Below, piece after piece: positions 53,527-62,152 of a DNA stretch of 64,000 nt. Positions within the stretch are counted from its first letter, which is position 1, and each line of letters begins with the position of its first letter. Source of the DNA: an uncultured Gammaproteobacteria bacterium (GTDB taxonomy: Bacteria > Pseudomonadota > Gammaproteobacteria > Steroidobacterales > Foliamicaceae); NCBI GenBank assembly GCA_951828235.1, contig OX639965.1, positions 1,509,191 to 1,573,190 of the forward strand. The letters run 5' to 3'. The position numbers were made by a program, and so were the translations under genes. The notes beneath the pieces are model-generated. The model had not been told where the DNA came from. It saw only the letters and a program-made list of their open reading frames with translations, and did not search any database.

Positions 53527-56500
53527 GTGATCAGCGTGGCCAAACGGCGCATCGGTTTCGCGGCGGCATTGTTTGCCGGTGCGGTACTTGCGCAAGCGGC
53601 ACTGGCCCAGGCGCCTCCTCCGGGCGTTTTCTCCGAGGTCCAGACTGCAGTCGGTCCACGCATTAGTCCGGCGCTCGAACCGGCCACGATCCGCAGCCGC
53701 GTCGCGCAGGTCGATACGCAGAAGATCAGCGCCGCGCGCCGCGGACGCGAAATCCTCAAGCTCAACCTTTTTGACGACGCCATCGTCGAGGTCCAGATCA
53801 AGCGGGTGCGCCCCACCCGCACCGGTTACTTCATCTCCGGGCGTCCCAAAGGTATGGAATGGGGCGATGTGCGGCTGGTCGTGAACGGGCCGGTGATGGT
53901 GGGTACCGTAGAGACGCCGGAAGGGACGTTCACGATTCGATCAGGCGGTTCCGGCCGGAGTGTCATTCGCCAGATCGATCCCTCGAAAGAGTCGTTTGAA
54001 TGCGGTGTAGAGGAAGCTTTGCCGCCGCCCGCTCCCCCACTGCCCGCCCGTCCCGAAAACGCCATTTCATCGAGTAATCCTCCTCCTGCCGGTGCTTTCT
54101 CTTTGCCATCTCCACAAGCCGACGACAGGCTGACCGAGGACGGGTCGAAAGTCCGCGTGCTTGTGGTGTATACGCCAGAGGTGCAGTCTAAGCATGGTGG
54201 TGCTGCCGGAATACGGGCCTTGATTGATTTCTACGTGGAATCGGCCAATCAGGCGTTTGAGGACAGCGGGATCAATCCGCGGCTGGTGCTGGCTCACTCG
54301 GCAATGGTGAACTATGTGGCGAGGGGAGCCCGCGATGATCTGTTTCGCCTCCGAGGTCGCGGCGACGACTACTTGGAAGAAGTGCACTCTCTGCGTGACA
54401 AATTTGCGGCGGACCTGGTCCATCTGTTAACTGATGTTCGCACGGGTGCTCGCGGTATTGCCTATCTCTTACTGAAAGAGAGCCTGTCCGCGGAGTCGGA
54501 AGCCTTCGCGCTTACCGCAGTAGACAACGAGAAAGTGTTTACGCACGAAATCGGCCACAACTTTGGTGTGGGGCATGACCGCTATGTCTTCAACATACCC
54601 ACGATTTATCCCTATGCCTTCGGCTATGTGAACGACAGTGCGTTTGAACCCGACGCTGTCGAAAATACCCGCTGGCATACGGTCATGGCCTACCCCAACA
54701 GGTGCAGAGATGCAGGTTTCAGCTGCGAACGCTTGCTGCGGTTCTCGAATCCCGAGCAAAGCTACATTGGTGACCCGCTCGGGATAGATGCGGACAGTAC
54801 GGCGACGGGATTGGACGGGCCGGCGGATGCGCGGCTTACACTCAACAACACCGCGCGGTTGGTTGGTTCATTCCGCTCGGAAGCCTGCACGGAGTTCAGC
54901 ATAACGCCGGAAACACCGATTGCTCCTGTCGGTGCCAATGAAATAGGCATAAGGGTCAACACAGCCCCAGGATGTCTGTGGGAAGCATCAACTCAATCAG
55001 AGTTTCTCTCGCTGATATCGGAGGCCAGAATGGCCGGTTCCGGTTTCCTTCGTCTACAGGTTGAAGCGAACGAGACGGGTGCGGAACGCACTGCTACGGT
55101 CACTATAGCAGGCAAGGACTATGAGGTTCTCCAAATTGCAACCGAAGCCGGAATCTGCAGCCGCACTTCCGCCGTAACCGTCGGGATAATGGGAAGTATC
55201 CCCGGTGTCGGCCCCCGTCGTTGCGATGAAGTCAACGCCGAACACTTGACCCAAGTTAAGAACCTGCATCTTAGCCGGCATGGTGTCACGTCCCTGAGGG
55301 CGGGAGATTTCGAAGGTTTAACCGGCTTGCATACACTGCTCCTGGAAGGGAACCAACTGGCCACATTGCCCGAAGGCGTGTTTGACGGTCTAACCGGCTT
55401 GCATACGCTGGCACTGCAAGACAACCGACTGGCCACATTGCCCGAAGGCGTATTCGACGATCTCTCAAATCTAAAAAGACTGCGTTTGGGCGAAAACATG
55501 ATCACCGACTTGCCGGAGGATGTATTCGAGGTTCTTACGGGCCTCGAAAAGCTCAATTTAGAGCAAAACCGATTGGCCGAGGTTCCCGAAGGACTTTTCA
55601 GCGGCTTTCCCAACATGTTCCTGTTATCGCTGAGCTCCAACCCATTCACCGAGTTGCCCGGGGGCGTGTTTCGAGGACTCTCAAAGCTCCAATATTTGTA
55701 TCTCGAAGGCACGCGAATGACTCGATTGCCTGCCGAGCTGCTTCAAGGGCTCTCCGGCCTTGAGAACCTTTATATGGCCGCAAACCCCTTTACGGAATTG
55801 CCGGAAGGCTTATTCCGGGGGCTGTCCAACCTCAAGTACATAAGTCTTCATACCAACAAACTGACCGATTTACCCGTGGGCACATTCGATGGTCTTTCGA
55901 AGTTGGAAGAACTTGCCCTGGGATTCAGCCGATACACCACCTTGCCGGTCAAGATCTTCGACGGTCTTTCCAGCCTGAAGACACTGAATATTGTCGCCAA
56001 TCGTATAGTGGAACTGCCGGTCGGCGTTTTCGATGGTCTTTCCAGTCTTGAGCACCTGCAATTGAACGAGAATCGATTGTCCGATCTCCCGGCCGGAATA
56101 TTCTCGAAACTTTCGCGACTGCGTCATCTGGAGCTCTCAAAGAACGATTTGCAGACTGTTCGAGCCGAAATGTTTCAGGGACTTTCCGGGCTTGAGCAAT
56201 TGGACCTGCGCCATGGTGAGTTGACTCACTTGCCGGCTGATGCATTCACTCAACTTCAGGGACTCCGTTACCTGAACCTTTACGGCAATGACTTGAACGA
56301 CCTCCCAGAGGGCATTTTCTCCAGTCTGACCTCGCTTGAAACGCTCTTTTTCGGAATAAACGAGTTTCTCCGAATACCGGATGGCGTGTTTGTTGGCTTG
56401 ACAAGGCTTTCACGGGTCGGTGTGGAGCGCAATCCAGTCGATCCCTTGCCGCTTCCCATCTTCCTGAAGAAAGTCGGGCAGAATCAATTCAAGGCCATTG

Positions 56501-59268
56501 CGCCCTCGGGCGCACCGTTCACTCTCACGCTTCCGCTTAGCGTCAGCACCGGTGGTTCGATTGAAGGTGACTCCGACACGGCAACCATCCCCGCCGGCGC
56601 CAGCGAGAGCGCCCTGCTGCGAGTGACGCGCGACTCAAGTACACAGGAAGCCATCTCCGTTGACATCGCCACGTTGCCGACGGTTCCTTCCGAACATCAA
56701 GGTTATGCCTTGGCGAAGGACGAAACCCTGCCTCGGGTGGTTTTGCCCTCACTGCTTCCCACAGACGCCGCATTGGCCGGTCTTTCGCTGAGCGACGGAA
56801 AGCTCGATCCAGTTTTTGCCGCGACCACGGCAAGCTATACGGCCACGGTTGCGAACTCCGTGTCCTCGGTCACCATAACGCTTGTGACCCGCAACCTCAA
56901 TGCAACCGTAACGTATCTGGACGAGGATGATCAGGAATTGACGGATGCGGATGGAATTACGGGGGGGCAACAAATTAACCTCCGACTTGGCGAGAACACG
57001 ATTAAGGTCAGGGTCACTTCCGAGGACGGGACGAATACGCAGACCTATACGCTGGTCGTTACACGCGATGACGCCGCCGACGTATGCTCCCGCACTGAGC
57101 AGGTGCAAGAGGCGATCTTGGAAACCATGGCGGCCATTGAAGCATGCAATGAAGTGACCGAGGCCCAACTGGCGAACATCAAATCGCTTTTGCTGGACAA
57201 TGCGGACATCTCGTCATTAAGGCCGGGCGATTTAGCTGGGTTGACTTCCCTGCAAACCCTTTCTTTGCAAAATAACCAGTTGACCAGTCTGCCGCCCGGT
57301 ATTTTTTCCGGGCTGACCGACCTCGAATACCTGAATCTTGCCGTCAATCGACTGCACGATCTACAAGGAAATGTGTTTTCCGATCTATCCAAGCTTAAGA
57401 GGTTGAATTTAAATAGTAATCGATTGAGCAGCCTGCCTGCTGACGTGTTCTCGGGTCCCTCCTCGCTTGAATTCCTTCAGATTTCCACCAACCGCTTGGA
57501 AAGTTTGCCGGAGAACCTGTTCGCAGGCTTGGACGCGCTGGAACACCTCCACCTTTTCAGCAATCGCTTGAGCAATCTGCCTGAGGGAATTTTCTTTGGA
57601 TTGACACACCTTATGGAGCTGCTCTTGGAGGACAATGCGGTTCAACCCCTGCAGCTATTCCTCTCTTTGGAGAAGGAGGGGGACAATCAATTCAAAGCGG
57701 TTGTACCTGCAGGTGCGCCGTTTGCCCTGGAGATTCCGATCATTGTCAGTACGACCGGCGAGATTTCCGGCGGCGCGAGCATGGTAACGATTCCGGCCGG
57801 CTCGCTGCAAAGCGATCTGTTGGAGGTAACCCGTATGGCCGGCGCGGAGGACGCCGTCACGGTTGATATTGGTGTCCCGCCCACTCTGCCTCCCGACCAT
57901 CGCGGCTATATTCTTAAGAAGGACGACTCGCTTCCCCGAGTGATTCTGCCAGGGCTTAAGGATCCACCTCCCGCCCAGGTGACTGGGGTTGAACTCACGG
58001 GGGGCATCGAGCAATTGGACGTTGCCTGGAACAAGGTTGCCGATGCCGACGCGTACAAGGTGCAATGGAAGTCGGGCGAGGAAGACTACGACGAGTCCCG
58101 GCAGGCGCTGCTCCCAGGCGGCGATTCGGTCAGCTACACGGTTACGGGCCTGACGCCTGGGACGCAATACACCATCCGTGTCCTTGCGACCAAGGAGAAC
58201 GCGGAGGATGGGCCGCCCTCCGAGGAAGTCACCGGCATCCCGAAGGAGTCACGTCCTGCCCAGGTGAAGGGTGTTGCGGTCATTCCCGGCGTCGATGAAC
58301 TGGAGGTTACCTGGACAGCGGTCTCCAACGCTGATGGCTACAAGGTGCAGTGGAAGTCGGGTGAGGAGGACTATGACGAGGAGCGCCAGGCGGTGCTTAC
58401 CGGCATGGATACGTTGAGTCACACGATTGCGGATTTGTCGGGGGGCACGGAATACACGGTTCGCGTGCTTGCGACCAAGGACAACGCAGACGACGGCATA
58501 CCGTCTGAGGAAGTCAGCGGCATACCGAAGGCTACGCCGCCTGCCCAGGTCACGGGCGTTGCGGTAGAGCCGGGCTTTGAGGAGCTAGAGGTGTTCTGGG
58601 ATGCGGTGCCCGACGCCGATGGCTACGAGGTGCAATGGAAGTCGGGTAGTCAGGACTACGACGAGGTCCGCCAGGTCGCGCTGCTGGGCGGTGAGACGAC
58701 GAGCTATACGATCATCGATCTGACCGTCGATACGGAATACACCGTCCGTGTGATTGCCACGAAGGATTACGCGGAGGACGGTGCGCCTTCCGAGGAAGTC
58801 ACGGCCACGCTGGCGAACCCGGACCCGGACGTCAACGCTGACGGGACGCTGGACGGGGACGATGCGCAGGTGATGTATCAGGCCTATGCATCCGAGGAGA
58901 GGGTCGGCGATGGGGAGAGCGGCGGTACGGCGGAGTCGCGTCGCACGCTGCTGTCGGGAGTGGCTGGGGTATCCAATCCCACCGATGACGACTTAAGGGC
59001 GATGCTTCGCAGGGCCAACGTTTGGCGGTCCGTGGGTGTGGCGGTTGGCGGCGACATCAACGAGGACGGTGCGATTGATGGCGACGATGCGTTTGTGATG
59101 TATTACGCGTATGAGTTTGCGGACTTGGTGGGCGATGGCGAGACGGGGGGTACGGCGCGTCATCGTCAGCACTTGTTGTCCTCTCGCGCCAACAAGGACA
59201 ATCCCACGGATCAGGATCTGAAGAGGATGCTCAGAAGGGCCAATGCGCTGAGGGACAAGTTCGGTTGA
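53527..59268 (+). CDS. Giant secreted metalloprotease with LRR, FN3 and dockerin-like modules (paralogue 2)
   Basis: About 1,913 residues. Same plan as paralogue 1 but shorter: signal peptide (RIGFAAALFAGAVLAQAALA), shared pro-region, reprolysin-like zinc site HEIGHNFGVGHD (~340-351), BACON-like domain, 16 LRRs (~598-975), cadherin-like beta module, a second block of 6 LRRs (~1240-1375), one beta module, three FN3 domains (~1478-1763) and two dockerin-like EF-hand units. The LRR arrays have diverged strongly in sequence and number while both ends remain nearly identical in DNA. The start is GTG at 53527 or GTG at 53536; both give a signal peptide. The ~37-bp gap after the barrel gene suggests co-transcription. 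Confidence 0.85.
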   Translation: MISVAKRRIGFAAALFAGAVLAQAALAQAPPPGVFSEVQTAVGPRISPALEPATIRSRVAQVDTQKISAARRGREILKLNLFDDAIVEVQIKRVRPTRTGYFISGRPKGMEWGDVRLVVNGPVMVGTVETPEGTFTIRSGGSGRSVIRQIDPSKESFECGVEEALPPPAPPLPARPENAISSSNPPPAGAFSLPSPQADDRLTEDGSKVRVLVVYTPEVQSKHGGAAGIRALIDFYVESANQAFEDSGINPRLVLAHSAMVNYVARGARDDLFRLRGRGDDYLEEVHSLRDKFAADLVHLLTDVRTGARGIAYLLLKESLSAESEAFALTAVDNEKVFTHEIGHNFGVGHDRYVFNIPTIYPYAFGYVNDSAFEPDAVENTRWHTVMAYPNRCRDAGFSCERLLRFSNPEQSYIGDPLGIDADSTATGLDGPADARLTLNNTARLVGSFRSEACTEFSITPETPIAPVGANEIGIRVNTAPGCLWEASTQSEFLSLISEARMAGSGFLRLQVEANETGAERTATVTIAGKDYEVLQIATEAGICSRTSAVTVGIMGSIPGVGPRRCDEVNAEHLTQVKNLHLSRHGVTSLRAGDFEGLTGLHTLLLEGNQLATLPEGVFDGLTGLHTLALQDNRLATLPEGVFDDLSNLKRLRLGENMITDLPEDVFEVLTGLEKLNLEQNRLAEVPEGLFSGFPNMFLLSLSSNPFTELPGGVFRGLSKLQYLYLEGTRMTRLPAELLQGLSGLENLYMAANPFTELPEGLFRGLSNLKYISLHTNKLTDLPVGTFDGLSKLEELALGFSRYTTLPVKIFDGLSSLKTLNIVANRIVELPVGVFDGLSSLEHLQLNENRLSDLPAGIFSKLSRLRHLELSKNDLQTVRAEMFQGLSGLEQLDLRHGELTHLPADAFTQLQGLRYLNLYGNDLNDLPEGIFSSLTSLETLFFGINEFLRIPDGVFVGLTRLSRVGVERNPVDPLPLPIFLKKVGQNQFKAIAPSGAPFTLTLPLSVSTGGSIEGDSDTATIPAGASESALLRVTRDSSTQEAISVDIATLPTVPSEHQGYALAKDETLPRVVLPSLLPTDAALAGLSLSDGKLDPVFAATTASYTATVANSVSSVTITLVTRNLNATVTYLDEDDQELTDADGITGGQQINLRLGENTIKVRVTSEDGTNTQTYTLVVTRDDAADVCSRTEQVQEAILETMAAIEACNEVTEAQLANIKSLLLDNADISSLRPGDLAGLTSLQTLSLQNNQLTSLPPGIFSGLTDLEYLNLAVNRLHDLQGNVFSDLSKLKRLNLNSNRLSSLPADVFSGPSSLEFLQISTNRLESLPENLFAGLDALEHLHLFSNRLSNLPEGIFFGLTHLMELLLEDNAVQPLQLFLSLEKEGDNQFKAVVPAGAPFALEIPIIVSTTGEISGGASMVTIPAGSLQSDLLEVTRMAGAEDAVTVDIGVPPTLPPDHRGYILKKDDSLPRVILPGLKDPPPAQVTGVELTGGIEQLDVAWNKVADADAYKVQWKSGEEDYDESRQALLPGGDSVSYTVTGLTPGTQYTIRVLATKENAEDGPPSEEVTGIPKESRPAQVKGVAVIPGVDELEVTWTAVSNADGYKVQWKSGEEDYDEERQAVLTGMDTLSHTIADLSGGTEYTVRVLATKDNADDGIPSEEVSGIPKATPPAQVTGVAVEPGFEELEVFWDAVPDADGYEVQWKSGSQDYDEVRQVALLGGETTSYTIIDLTVDTEYTVRVIATKDYAEDGAPSEEVTATLANPDPDVNADGTLDGDDAQVMYQAYASEERVGDGESGGTAESRRTLLSGVAGVSNPTDDDLRAMLRRANVWRSVGVAVGGDINEDGAIDGDDAFVMYYAYEFADLVGDGETGGTARHRQHLLSSRANKDNPTDQDLKRMLRRANALRDKFG
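53612..53970 (+). repeat. 5' segment shared with the first giant gene (copy 2)
   Basis: Highly similar to 44042-44400; see that entry. Encodes the conserved pro-region before the protease domain. Confidence 0.8.
58439..59268 (+). repeat. 3' direct repeat of the giant genes (copy 2)
   Basis: Nearly identical to 50276-51105. The 8.16-kb spacing of the two direct copies would allow deletion of the barrel gene and most of one giant gene by recombination. Confidence 0.85.
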
Positions 59269-59506
59269 CGGATTGGTTTCGCCTAGCGGTTCGGCGAACG
59301 GTCCGGCTGTCCTTCGCTGGCCAGTCGGGTTGTTCGGACGATTATGCTGCGCCAAACCCGCGATCTAATTGTTCCCTGAATGTCCCCTACAGCTGTCCTA
59401 AAGCTGTCCCCTAAAACAGCCTTGTCCAATGAGACATGAGCCTGAACGAGTGACGTAGATCCAACGAGAGATGAGCCTGTAGGCGTGCGTTTGGGATCAT
59501 CGGAGG

Positions 59507-60769
59507 ATGATCGTGACGCTACACACCGAACGGGTTCGGACTTTGGAAGAGGTTCGCGCCTTTGTTGAGGGCAGCGAGGCGGTGGACTTTGCCGTCTCCG
59601 ACCGCGAGGGGATCTACCGCTTGATTCGTCGCACGCTGGTGCGGCTGGATTATCCCTGTTTGGGCAAGGCGGACAAGGGGCTGGTGAAGCGCTACCTGGG
59701 CAAGGTGACGGGGCTGTCGCGGGCGCAGTTGACGCGCCTGATCGCCCAGCACCGGGTGACCGGCCGGATCGAGGACCGCCGCGGCGGGGCGCCGGCGAAG
59801 CCGTTTGCGCGCCGGTACACGCGCGCCGACATCCGGCGCCTGGCGGAGGTCGACGCCGCCCTGGGCCAGATGTCCGGCGCCGCCACGCGTTGTGTGCTGC
59901 GCCGCCAATGGGAGATGTTCGGCGACCGGCGCTTTGAGCGCCTGTCAAAACTGTCCAATGGGCACCTGTATAACCTGCGCAAGTCGTTGACCTACCGCAA
60001 CGTGCGCCAGGTCTTCGAGCGCACCCGCCCCAGTGCGGTGGCCATCGGGGTGCGGCGGCGGCCCGAGCCCAGGGGCCGGCCGGGGTTCTTGCGCGTAGAC
60101 ACCGTGCACCAGGGCGATCAGGACGGCGTCAAGGGGATCTATCACATCAACGTGGTGGATGAGATCACGCAATACCAGCATGTGGGCAGTATGGCGGCGA
60201 TCTCGGAGGCCTTCCTGATCCCGGCGCTTGAAGACCTCATCGAGGCCTTTCCCTTTGACGTTATGGGGTTCCACGCCGACAACGGCTCCGAGTACATCAA
60301 CCACCAGGTCGCGGCGCTTTTGGAGAAGCTGCACATCGGCGACTTCACCAAGTCCCGGGCCCGCCAATCCCACGACAACGCCCTGGTCGAGAGCAAGAAC
60401 GCCTCGGTGATCCGCAAGTGGCTCGGCTACAGCCATATCCCGATACGCTTCGTTGAAGCGGTAAACGCCTTCAACCGGGACTCACTGTCGCCGTTTCTCA
60501 ACCACCACCGCCCGTGCCTGTTCCCCATCGAGGTCATCGACGCCAAAGGCCGGGTGCGCAAGCGCTACCGCGACGATAACGTAATGACGCCCTACCAGAA
60601 GCTGAAGTCGCTGGACAACGCCGAACAGCACCTGCGCCCCGGCGTCACCTTCGAACAGCTCGACGCCGTGGCCCTCAAGATCAGCGACTTCGAAGCCGCG
60701 CAAGCCGTGACCCGCGCACGCAATCACCTGTTCCAGCAGATCGGCAAGGCCATCGCCACCGCGGCCTGA
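59507..60769 (+). CDS. DDE transposase, IS copy B
   Basis: 420 residues, identical in sequence to the product of copy A (29046-30308), including the Asp-Asp-Glu catalytic triad in an rve-type core. Identity of both copies points to recent transposition or gene conversion. GGAGG immediately precedes the ATG. It is transcribed towards rpsL, so read-through could reach the ribosomal operon unless the hairpin downstream stops it. Confidence 0.93.
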   Translation: MIVTLHTERVRTLEEVRAFVEGSEAVDFAVSDREGIYRLIRRTLVRLDYPCLGKADKGLVKRYLGKVTGLSRAQLTRLIAQHRVTGRIEDRRGGAPAKPFARRYTRADIRRLAEVDAALGQMSGAATRCVLRRQWEMFGDRRFERLSKLSNGHLYNLRKSLTYRNVRQVFERTRPSAVAIGVRRRPEPRGRPGFLRVDTVHQGDQDGVKGIYHINVVDEITQYQHVGSMAAISEAFLIPALEDLIEAFPFDVMGFHADNGSEYINHQVAALLEKLHIGDFTKSRARQSHDNALVESKNASVIRKWLGYSHIPIRFVEAVNAFNRDSLSPFLNHHRPCLFPIEVIDAKGRVRKRYRDDNVMTPYQKLKSLDNAEQHLRPGVTFEQLDAVALKISDFEAAQAVTRARNHLFQQIGKAIATAA

Positions 60770-60789
60770 GCGCCTTTCCTTTAAAGCCC

Positions 60790-60926
60790 GTCCTGTGGAG
60801 TTGTGGACGAGTCCTGCGGAACGGCCCGCGCCCTTACGGGACGTGGGGTCAGCCCGTGGATAACGCGACCGCGTTACCCACCGCCTGACCCCACTCGCGA
60901 GCCTCTCGACCACAACTCCACAGGAC
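60790..60926. other. Long imperfect hairpin in the tail of IS copy B
   Basis: Counterpart of 28889-29025. One base differs in the inner arm (GTGGATAACGCGACC here pairs with GGTCGC...; copy A has A for G), which changes pairing slightly. It may insulate rpsL from transposase transcription. The rest of 60927-61091 shows no gene. Confidence 0.7.
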
Positions 60927-61096
60927 CCGCCACCAATGATCTTGGATCAGGAAGAAAAAACCCGGCGCACAACCCTTGAACACCCATCGCACAGACCTCA
61001 AGATACAGACCCTTTCAACAATAATCCCAAACACGCCGACCGCTTACAACCAACACAACGCTTCAGGCTCATGTCCGTATTGGATTGCGCTAAAAC

Positions 61097-61127
61097 TTGA
61101 CTTGACAGGCGAATTCCGCATAATTCG
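61097..61127 (+). promoter_or_regulatory. Promoter of the rpsL-rpsG-fusA (str) operon
   Basis: TTGACT (61097-61102), 16-bp spacer, CATAAT (61119-61124). An inverted repeat CGAATT/AATTCG (61110-61127) brackets the -10 box. The -35 box begins on the base after the IS duplication AAAAC. The transcript has a ~100-nt leader before rpsL with no clear hairpin. Confidence 0.65.
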
Positions 61128-61234
61128 CGGATTCGGTGCTTGCGGCTGAGGCTGCCTTCAAAGGGCGTCCTCAAGGAACGCTGCAAGCGAGGTTTTCCGA
61201 CCACAACAAAGGGCAAAGGGCAGGCCATTAAGCA

Positions 61235-61606
61235 ATGTCCACGGTAAATCAGCTTGTGCGCAAGGCGCGCGCGCCGCGGCGGGCGAAGACCAGCGTTCCG
61301 GCGCTGGAGAACAGTCCGCAGAAGCGGGGCGTGTGCACGCGCGTGTACACCACCACGCCCAAGAAGCCGAACTCGGCGATGCGCAAGGTGGCCCGCGTGC
61401 GTTTGACCAACGGCTTCGAGGTCACCAGCTACATCGGCGGCGAAGGGCACAACCTGCAGGAGCACTCGGTAGTCCTCATCCGGGGCGGCCGGGTCAAGGA
61501 CCTTCCGGGCGTGCGCTATCACACGATCCGCGGCACGCTCGATTGCGCCGGAGTGACCGACCGCCGGCAGGGCCGGTCCAAGTACGGCGCCAAGCGACCG
61601 CGCTGA
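61235..61606 (+). CDS. rpsL: 30S ribosomal protein S12
   Basis: 123 residues. It has the decoding-centre loop [20 protein letters not shown] and the second conserved stretch [16 protein letters not shown]. The lysine in TPKKPN is the streptomycin-sensitive form. It monitors codon-anticodon pairing in the A site. It is the first gene of the str operon and would normally lie near rpoC. Confidence 0.98.
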   Translation: MSTVNQLVRKARAPRRAKTSVPALENSPQKRGVCTRVYTTTPKKPNSAMRKVARVRLTNGFEVTSYIGGEGHNLQEHSVVLIRGGRVKDLPGVRYHTIRGTLDCAGVTDRRQGRSKYGAKRPR

Positions 61607-61610
61607 ATCC

Positions 61611-62090
61611 ATGTCCCGCCGTTCCCGCGCCCCCCGCCGGCCCGTACTGGCCGACCCCCTGTACGGGAGCGAGCTTTTGTCGCGCTTCATCAACATGATC
61701 ATGAAGAGCGGCAAGAAATCGGTAGCGGAGAGCATCGTGTACGGCGCCATCGACGTCATCTCCCGAATCCGCAAGCAGAGCCCCGAAGAGGCGCTGCTGC
61801 TGCTGGAGCAGGGCCTGGAGAACGTCAAGCCCGCCGTGGAGGTCCGTTCCCGCCGGGTCGGAGGCGCCACCTACCAGGTGCCGGTGGAAGTGCGCGCCAC
61901 CCGCCGCGAGACGCTGGCGATGCGCTGGATGATCGACGCGGCGCGCAAGCGCAACGAAAAGACCATGGCCGAGCGCCTGGCGCGCGAGCTGATGGACGCC
62001 TCGGAGAACACCGGCGCGGCGGCCCGCCGCCGCGAGGAAACCCATCGAATGGCGGAGGCCAACAAGGCCTTCGCGCATTACCGCTGGTAG
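61611..62090 (+). CDS. rpsG: 30S ribosomal protein S7
   Basis: 159 residues. It has the conserved [20 protein letters not shown], the beta-hairpin segment [19 protein letters not shown], and the C-terminal [13 protein letters not shown]. It nucleates folding of the 3' domain of 16S rRNA and lines the E site. It starts 4 bp after rpsL, so translation is coupled. Confidence 0.97.
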   Translation: MSRRSRAPRRPVLADPLYGSELLSRFINMIMKSGKKSVAESIVYGAIDVISRIRKQSPEEALLLLEQGLENVKPAVEVRSRRVGGATYQVPVEVRATRRETLAMRWMIDAARKRNEKTMAERLARELMDASENTGAAARRREETHRMAEANKAFAHYRW

Positions 62091-62152
62091 CCGCCTGACG
62101 GCGCCCTGGCCTTGTTTTCCTGCGCAACCCGCGGCCTGTTCGGTATCTCACC

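Larger units (their letters stand above)
59418..61091 (+). mobile_element. Insertion sequence, copy B (1,674 bp, complete)
   Basis: Same element as 28724-30397 in opposite orientation and equal length. It is flanked by the 5-bp duplication AAAAC (59413-59417 and 61092-61096). The left end has two subterminal copies of a motif: TCCAATGAGACATGAGCCTG at 59425 and TCCAACGAGAGATGAGCCTG at 59460. An inverted copy ends the right side (CAGGCTCATGTCCGTATTGG). The doubled left motif may be a pair of transposase-binding sites. The 148-bp gap 59269-59417 before it holds no gene. Confidence 0.93.

Noticed and set aside
61110..61127. A dif/Xer-like site (CCGCATAATTCG) near rpsL
   Set aside because: Only a partial resemblance to one half-site and no second half. 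It coincides with the -10 region of the rpsL promoter.
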